A program made the position numbers and the translations under genes. The notes beneath the pieces are model-generated. The model searched no databases and was not told where the DNA came from. It saw only the letters and a program-made list of their open reading frames with translations. Positions 13,376 through 18,301 of a stretch of 18,301 nucleotides of DNA are shown in pieces. Source of the stretch: Campylobacterales bacterium (lineage in GTDB: Bacteria; Campylobacterota; Campylobacteria; Campylobacterales; JALSKU01); contig JALVWI010000032.1 in assembly GCA_027038335.1 (NCBI GenBank), positions 1-18,301 on the forward strand, in the 5' to 3' direction. The first letter of the stretch is position 1; each line of letters begins with the position of its first letter.

Positions 13376-16219
13376 TTATACCTTATATATTTTTACCGCA
13401 CATTTTTTATAGTCAGTCTGTTTTGACATAGGACAAGTAGCATCTAGTGTTACTTTATTGATAAGAACTTTCTCATCAAACCATGGAACAAATACCAATC
13501 CTCTTGGCGGTCTGTCTCTTCCCCTTGTTTCAATTCTTGCTTTTACTTTTCCTCTTCTACTTTCTATCCAAGCTAAATCTCCTCTTTTTAGACCTCTCTC
13601 TTCAGCAGTTTTTGGATGCATATAGCAAAGTGCTTCCGGAACAGCTCTAAAAAGTTCTGGAACTCTCATGGTCATTGTACCGCTATGCCAATGCTCAAGT
13701 ACCCTACCTGTACATAGCCAGATATTGTACTCATTATCCGGCATCTCAGGTGGATCCATATATGGTCTAGCAAATATCTTAGCTTTATTTTTTAGACTAG
13801 TTTTACCGCCTGCTTTATTTGGCTTAGTAAGTGTTCCGCTAAATAATTTCTTGGCCAATGGTCCATAAAATGCAAAGTCTGCATCAGGTCCTGCAAAATG
13901 TTTTACATAAGGATCATACTTACCGTTAAATCTCCATAATGTTTCTTTACCGTTTACAACAGGCCATCTCAAGCCTCTTACTCTTTGGTATGTAACAAAG
14001 TCAGCCAAGTCGTGTCCATGACCTCTACCAAAGTTGGCATACTCTTCCCAAAGGTACTGATGAAGCATAAAACCGTAACCTTTGAAAACTTTTCCATCGC
14101 TTCCTACAACATTTCTCTCATCGCCGATACATTCAGAGTTTTGATAACCTTTTTGAGGGAATTTTGTAAGATCTATTTTATATGATTTTGCTCTGTCATT
14201 TGCAAAGAGGATTTCATACATGGTTGTATCACCTCTATAACCCATAGCTCTTGCTTTTCCTCTAACATCAGCTAGTTTTTTACCGTTTCTTAGAGTATAT
14301 GGTCCCCATACATCATCAACAGTAAATCTTTTTGAAAGCTCGACCCACTGCCAAGTATCACTCATAGCATGACCGACCGGTAGAACTTGCTGTCTCCACC
14401 ATTGACTTCTTCTCTCAGCATTTCCATAAGCTCCCCATTTTTCATATATCATAGCACTTGGAAGAACAAGGTCTGAAACCATAGCTGAGATACCGGGATA
14501 TCCATCACTAGTAACTAAGAAAAGATCTTTCATATCTCTTGCAGCTTTTAACCAGTGTCTTGCATTTGCGGTATCTTGATATGCATTACATACATTTACC
14601 CATGCAAATTTAACAACACCGTCTTCTATATCTCTATGGATTTTTACTATGTGTTGATTGCCGACAGGATTTAGCGTACCCTCAGGTATTCTCCAACCTT
14701 TTTCAACTATCTTTCTATGTTTTGGATTTTTGACCATCATATCAGCCGGTAGTCTATGGCAGAATGTTCCAACTTCTCTAGCAGTACCACAAGCACTAGG
14801 CTGACCTGTTAGGGAGTAAGCACCGTTACCCGGTTTTGCTTGTTTATTGACCATAAAGTGGACATTATAACTTAATGTATTATCCCAACTTCCTCTTGTG
14901 TGTTGGTTCATACCCATTGTCCAAAAACTTACAATTTTTCTATTTTTTTCTATATAGTAGCCTGCCATTCTTTTAAGTTTTGCTTTAAAACTCTCCATAT
15001 CTTCATCAGGATCACCTTTTGCTACTTTTGCAACATAGTCAAGTGTATAAGGCTCAAGTGATTTTTTATACTCTTCAAAACTTATCATCCAGTGAGCAAG
15101 AGTTCCTGCTCTATTTTTCATCACTTGACCCTCTTCATAACCGTAAGGTTTAAGAGCAGGTGCTTCAAGAGGACTTACTTTTTTTGCCATCTCTTTAGAA
15201 ATGATTTGCATCTCTTTTGCACTATATAGTCCCGCACTTCCATCTGATCTAACAGGAGTTAATGACTTTTCTCCTCTTCTTCTCATACCGTAACCTATAT
15301 TGACCGGACCTGCTGCAAATACTATATGTTTTTTTAGAAAATCCCAATCAATCGCTTCAGGGTGATTATAAACTATCTCTCTTGCAACATAGTTCCAAAG
15401 AAGTAAGTCTGTTTGAGGTCTAAAAATGATAACATCATCAGCCAAGTCACAAGTTCTGTGAGTGTAAGTTTGGATACTTATAACTTTTACACGGTTTGGA
15501 TCACTTAGTTTTCTATCTGTACATCTTGACCAAAGGATAGGGTGCATCTCTGCCATATTTGATCCCCATACAATGATAGTATCAGTAAGTTCAATATCAT
15601 CATAACATCCACTTGGTTCATCTATACCGAATGTTTGATAAAAACCGACAACCGCACTAGCCATACAGTGTCTTGCATTTGGATCTATCGCATTAGATCT
15701 AAAACCGCCCTTCATCATCTTTTGTGCAGCATAACCCTCAGTGATAGTGTATTGACCGCTACCGAAAACTGCAACTCCTTCAGGACCTTTTTCTTTCAAA
15801 GCATATCTGATATGTTTTTCCATTTCATCAAATGCTCTTTTCCAGCTTACAGGCTTAAATTTACCATATTTGTCAAATTCACCTTTATCATTTACTCTTA
15901 AAAGAGGTTGAGTAAGTCTATCGGCACCATACATTATCTTAGCGTTAAAATAACCTTTGATACAGTTCAAGCCTCTATTGACCGGAGCTGCAGGGTCACC
16001 TTTGACTGCAACTATCCTTTTATTGATACCTTCGCCTTTTGTAGCAAGCATGATACCGCATCCCGTACCACAAAAACGACAGGCTGCTTTATCCCATCTC
16101 CAGCCGGCTTCAGCTTGACTTGCAGCAGCTTCTACTTCACTTGGTATGCTCATACCAATAGCTGCAGCAGCACTAGCTGCGGCTGAACTTTTAAGAAAAT
16201 CTCTTCTTGAAAGTGCCAT
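13376..16219 (-). CDS. napA: NapA, periplasmic nitrate reductase catalytic subunit
   Basis: Reduces nitrate to nitrite in the periplasm; binds Mo-bisMGD and one [4Fe-4S] cluster. With the start at ATG 16219 the protein is 947 aa. The Tat signal is SRRDFLKSSAAASAAAA (residues 4-20), cleaved near the A-rich site at about 31. The cluster cysteines are Cys47, Cys50, Cys54 and Cys86, with Lys88 in NCIKGY as the expected bridge to molybdopterin. The Mo ligand is Cys185 in ARHCMAS. The start is chosen because GGAG lies 6 bases upstream and the Tat motif then sits at residue 4. An in-frame ATG at 16249 would lie upstream of the predicted transcription start. It is the first gene of the nap operon. 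Confidence 0.97.
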   Translation of the reverse strand: MALSRRDFLKSSAAASAAAAIGMSIPSEVEAAASQAEAGWRWDKAACRFCGTGCGIMLATKGEGINKRIVAVKGDPAAPVNRGLNCIKGYFNAKIMYGADRLTQPLLRVNDKGEFDKYGKFKPVSWKRAFDEMEKHIRYALKEKGPEGVAVFGSGQYTITEGYAAQKMMKGGFRSNAIDPNARHCMASAVVGFYQTFGIDEPSGCYDDIELTDTIIVWGSNMAEMHPILWSRCTDRKLSDPNRVKVISIQTYTHRTCDLADDVIIFRPQTDLLLWNYVAREIVYNHPEAIDWDFLKKHIVFAAGPVNIGYGMRRRGEKSLTPVRSDGSAGLYSAKEMQIISKEMAKKVSPLEAPALKPYGYEEGQVMKNRAGTLAHWMISFEEYKKSLEPYTLDYVAKVAKGDPDEDMESFKAKLKRMAGYYIEKNRKIVSFWTMGMNQHTRGSWDNTLSYNVHFMVNKQAKPGNGAYSLTGQPSACGTAREVGTFCHRLPADMMVKNPKHRKIVEKGWRIPEGTLNPVGNQHIVKIHRDIEDGVVKFAWVNVCNAYQDTANARHWLKAARDMKDLFLVTSDGYPGISAMVSDLVLPSAMIYEKWGAYGNAERRSQWWRQQVLPVGHAMSDTWQWVELSKRFTVDDVWGPYTLRNGKKLADVRGKARAMGYRGDTTMYEILFANDRAKSYKIDLTKFPQKGYQNSECIGDERNVVGSDGKVFKGYGFMLHQYLWEEYANFGRGHGHDLADFVTYQRVRGLRWPVVNGKETLWRFNGKYDPYVKHFAGPDADFAFYGPLAKKLFSGTLTKPNKAGGKTSLKNKAKIFARPYMDPPEMPDNEYNIWLCTGRVLEHWHSGTMTMRVPELFRAVPEALCYMHPKTAEERGLKRGDLAWIESRRGKVKARIETRGRDRPPRGLVFVPWFDEKVLINKVTLDATCPMSKQTDYKKCAVKIYKV

Positions 16220-16249
16220 ATTTTCTCCTTTTTGAAATTTGAATGACAT

Positions 16250-16255
16250 ATTCTA
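16250..16255 (-). promoter_or_regulatory. Predicted -10 box of the napA promoter
   Basis: The complement reads TAGAAT, five of six bases of the consensus, in the gap upstream of napA. It places transcription start near 16243 and gives a leader of about 24 bases containing the GGAG binding site. The upstream palindrome is then centred close to -42, the standard position for CRP/FNR activators that overlap the -35 region. Confidence 0.55.
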
Positions 16256-16278
16256 TCACTTAAAGGAGTTTTTTTTCT

Positions 16279-16292
16279 ATGACTTAAGTCAA
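16279..16292 (-). promoter_or_regulatory. CRP/FNR-family operator upstream of napA
   Basis: On the coding strand the site reads TTGACTTAAGTCAT, containing a perfect 12-bp palindrome TGACTTAAGTCA (16280-16291). It matches the TTGAn-N4-nTCAA layout of FNR-family sites. The TTGAC/GTCA half-sites are closer to the HcpR-type consensus (TTGAC-N4-GTCAA) than to FNR (TTGAT-N4-ATCAA). Its centre lies 66 bases before the napA ATG. Confidence 0.65.
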
Positions 16293-16326
16293 GAGACTAA
16301 TATGAAATTATTATTTTGTGATGATT

Positions 16327-17673
16327 TTATTTTTCTTGATATGAGTTAATGATCTCTGAAAGATTATTTTTAAGTTTTTGTATCATTTTTGATACTTGTA
16401 TAAGATTTTCAGCAGATTCTATGGCTATATCTTCAGTATCATCTATATTTTTTCCAAAATTATCTCTCTCTTTTACACCCAATTCGTCAAGAGCAACTTC
16501 AATATTGTCAGCGATATTTTGCAACTCTTTTGCTGCAAATTCAGCTCTTTTTAGGGCTTCACTTGAGTGCTCAAAAGCATTTTTAACTCTATCGGCAAAT
16601 TTGTTTATATGACTTGAAGCTTCTTTTAATTCATCTTCACCGCATATATCAACCATCAAAGGAGTATTTTGAGTCATAATATCTACATTGGAAAGTTCTT
16701 TTGCACGATTTACAAAGTTTTCCATGTGCCTTTCTAGTGCTCTAGCGGTAAAATAAGTAAAAAATATGATAAATAGTGCTAAAACACCTGATATATATAG
16801 AAAGTTTTTAATAAAATTAGTTTTTTCTCTACTATAGTCAGTATAAAGCCACACAGCTTCATCCATAGTTTTAAGTAGCTTTGTATTGTTATTGTGTATA
16901 TAAGTCATATTTACATCTATTTTAGTCTCTTTAGCTATTAAATTATTGATATAAAGTTTAAATTTTTTCCAATATTGGTAATTGTTTGATACACTTTTAT
17001 ATAACTCTGTTGTTTCTTTAACTTTTTTATCATCTATAAAAGACTGTATAGTTCTATCATACATTTTCATAGCTTCATAATATGTATAATAATAACTTTG
17101 TGAAAAAGTATCTATGTATCTTACAAGATAAAGTCCCATTCTTTGAGATAGCATTCTTTGGCGACCTGACAAATCTATATATGAACCGGGAAGTTTACAC
17201 TTGACCATCTCTTTTACGACTTTATCTGATATTTTTAAAATATCATCAAATTTATTCATCATTACTTCTTTATCTTTTTTTACTCCTTTTATATCCTTTT
17301 CTAATTGTATAATTTTTTCTTTAAAAGGTTTCCATAACTTTAAAACCGAGTTAAGTTTATTTTTAATATCACTATTTGGCGGTTTATATACACCTAATTT
17401 TTTATCTCCTTTTATCAATATATAAAGATTTTTTTCAAAAATTTCTATATCTTCATTTAAATTTTGAAAGTTAAAATTTTCAGAACTTTTTATATAAAAT
17501 ATCTCTTTAGTTATTTTTTGTGAAAGCATTCTTTGGCGACCGGCAATATTGATAATGTATGAATCGCCCTCTTGTTTTTTATTTAAATATATAGTCAAAA
17601 CTATATTTGTGATAACTATAAGAGAAAGCATACCGCCTATAAAATGTATCTTACTGCTTATCTTTGTTAACAT
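16327..17673 (-). CDS. NarX/PilJ-type membrane sensor without a recognisable output domain
   Basis: 448 aa. Membrane helices at about residues 11-29 and 291-308 bracket a roughly 260-residue periplasmic region. That region has two copies of the PilJ/NarX P-box signature: INIAGRQRMLSQKI (41-54) and IDLSGRQRMLSQRM (166-179). In NarX and NarQ this box binds nitrate, and the arginine is conserved here. The cytoplasmic part (309-448) is HAMP-like and then helical (NKFADRVKNAFEHSSEALKR onward). I see no histidine kinase, GGDEF or chemoreceptor hairpin-tip motif. It starts 10 bases after the Crp/Fnr regulator gene, with GAGGA as binding site, and lies directly upstream of napA. A nitrate or nitrite sensor is the best guess. 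Confidence 0.82.
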   Translation of the reverse strand: MLTKISSKIHFIGGMLSLIVITNIVLTIYLNKKQEGDSYIINIAGRQRMLSQKITKEIFYIKSSENFNFQNLNEDIEIFEKNLYILIKGDKKLGVYKPPNSDIKNKLNSVLKLWKPFKEKIIQLEKDIKGVKKDKEVMMNKFDDILKISDKVVKEMVKCKLPGSYIDLSGRQRMLSQRMGLYLVRYIDTFSQSYYYTYYEAMKMYDRTIQSFIDDKKVKETTELYKSVSNNYQYWKKFKLYINNLIAKETKIDVNMTYIHNNNTKLLKTMDEAVWLYTDYSREKTNFIKNFLYISGVLALFIIFFTYFTARALERHMENFVNRAKELSNVDIMTQNTPLMVDICGEDELKEASSHINKFADRVKNAFEHSSEALKRAEFAAKELQNIADNIEVALDELGVKERDNFGKNIDDTEDIAIESAENLIQVSKMIQKLKNNLSEIINSYQEK

Positions 17674-17683
17674 TTTTTATCCT

Positions 17684-18301
17684 CTATTCATATATATTTT
17701 TTAATTCTTCTATATTTTTAACTTTTATTTTACCGTTTCTCAACTCTATAAGAGAATTTCTTGCCAATTTTTTGAGAATTCTCGAAAGAGTTTCAGGCTG
17801 CAAGTGAAGACAATATGCAATCTCATGCTTTTTCATATTATTAAAATCTTCAAGTTCATTGCAAATCTTATATGCAACTTTTGCCATACCGTCATAAACT
17901 ATATCTCTATTTAAAATATACTGTAATTGTAATATGGATTGATATGATTCTTGTAAAATCCTTTTCATGATCTCAGATTTAGTTAAAAATAGTGATTTAA
18001 ATTTTTTGACTTCGATCAATAATATTTGACACTCTTCCAATGCTTCAACACTGTAAAATACACCAAGAGGATCATTTTCTACACAAAGATTTGATACAGT
18101 ATATATAAATGAGTTTTCTTCAAGTCTATTTAAAAATATTTCACTATCAAATCTATTTACTTTATAAAGTTTGACTGTTCCTTTTATGAGAAAATATATA
18201 TATTTCAACTTCTCTTTTTCATAAAAGATCGTATTACCTTTTGGATAAAGTTCAATCCTTGATATAGATTTAAGAACTCCCAATTCATCGCTATTTAATG
18301 A
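17684..18301 (-). CDS. Crp/Fnr-family transcriptional regulator (5' end beyond window)
   Basis: The visible part has a cyclic-nucleotide-binding-type beta roll (for example YPKGNTIFYEKEKLKYIYFL and IKGTVKLYKVNR) and a C-terminal helix-turn-helix. Its recognition helix QPETLSRILKKL contains the E-SR residues that read TTGA half-sites. The frame stays open to the right edge (18284-18301 encode SLNSDE), and the first internal candidate start is only a TTG at 18283, so the true start lies outside. An FNR-type N-terminal cysteine cluster cannot be judged from what is visible. It precedes the P-box sensor by 10 bases, in one unit, and its likely target is the palindrome upstream of napA. Nitrate/NO-responsive relatives such as HcpR, DNR or NssR are the closest ideas. 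Confidence 0.85.
   Translation of the reverse strand, partial: SLNSDELGVLKSISRIELYPKGNTIFYEKEKLKYIYFLIKGTVKLYKVNRFDSEIFLNRLEENSFIYTVSNLCVENDPLGVFYSVEALEECQILLIEVKKFKSLFLTKSEIMKRILQESYQSILQLQYILNRDIVYDGMAKVAYKICNELEDFNNMKKHEIAYCLHLQPETLSRILKKLARNSLIELRNGKIKVKNIEELKNIYE

Noticed and set aside
12555..16186. Several plus-strand open frames opposite napG and napA
   Set aside because: They lie antisense to well-supported genes, lack binding sites, and read as serine- and isoleucine-rich shadows of the coding strand.
16217..16249. Upstream ATG for napA at 16249
   Set aside because: It would lie just upstream of the predicted transcription start and adds 10 residues before the Tat signal, while ATG 16219 has a GGAG site at proper distance.
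18281..18283. TTG as the true start of the Crp/Fnr regulator
   Set aside because: The frame is open to the window edge and family members have more residues at the N-terminus, so the gene is treated as partial.
1..18301. CRISPR arrays, transposases, integrases, tRNA and rRNA genes
   Set aside because: No regularly spaced direct repeats, transposase motifs or RNA gene signatures were seen on either strand.

Overview
The window looks like a low-GC Campylobacterota (Epsilonproteobacteria) chromosome segment. Three things point there: compact genes that start on the stop codon of the previous gene, several TTG starts, and a periplasmic nitrate reductase cluster in the order napA-G-H-B-F-(orf)-L-D. 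NapF is present and napC is absent, which recalls Wolinella/Sulfurimonas-type organisms more than Campylobacter jejuni. The genus is an inference. No mobile element, CRISPR array, tRNA or rRNA was seen.

Left half (1-7600, + strand): housekeeping genes in the order lepB, M50 membrane protease, rpiB, a 110-aa membrane/coiled-coil protein, an unlisted 30-aa membrane peptide, apt, trpB, a DedA-family protein, pepA and ychF. From memory, Helicobacter pylori has a similar run (folD-lepB-M50-rpiB-orf-apt-dedA-pepA-ychF) without trpB, so trpB here looks like a lineage-specific insertion. Most junctions are ATGA or TAATG overlaps, so the genes are probably read as one or two long transcripts. The one clear break is 1611-1788. 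It holds a TG-extended -10 box followed at once by a 132-nt three-armed inverted-repeat structure, which would form the 5' leader of rpiB. A second hairpin region lies directly before lepB.

Middle (7600-9000, - strand): a bidirectional-looking terminator separates ychF from the convergent psd gene (phosphatidylserine decarboxylase). Before psd lies a one-domain PAS protein resembling the FAD-binding PAS of Aer/CetB energy-taxis receptors, 3 nt after napD and so probably part of the nap operon.

Right half (9000-18301, - strand): the nap operon. NapA is the Mo-bisMGD nitrate reductase, NapB the dihaem subunit (here with a possible lipobox), and NapG/NapH a likely menaquinol-oxidising iron-sulfur module in place of NapC. 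NapF and NapD are cytoplasmic maturation factors, and NapL is a periplasmic propeller-like protein. A 91-aa acidic protein of unknown function sits between napF and napL. Upstream of napA is a perfect 12-bp palindrome of CRP/FNR type, centred about 42 bp from the predicted transcription start. Further upstream, a Crp/Fnr-family regulator (cut by the window edge) is followed by a membrane sensor with two NarX/PilJ-type P-box motifs but no kinase or complete chemoreceptor output domain. Together these suggest a local nitrate/NO-responsive control unit for nap.
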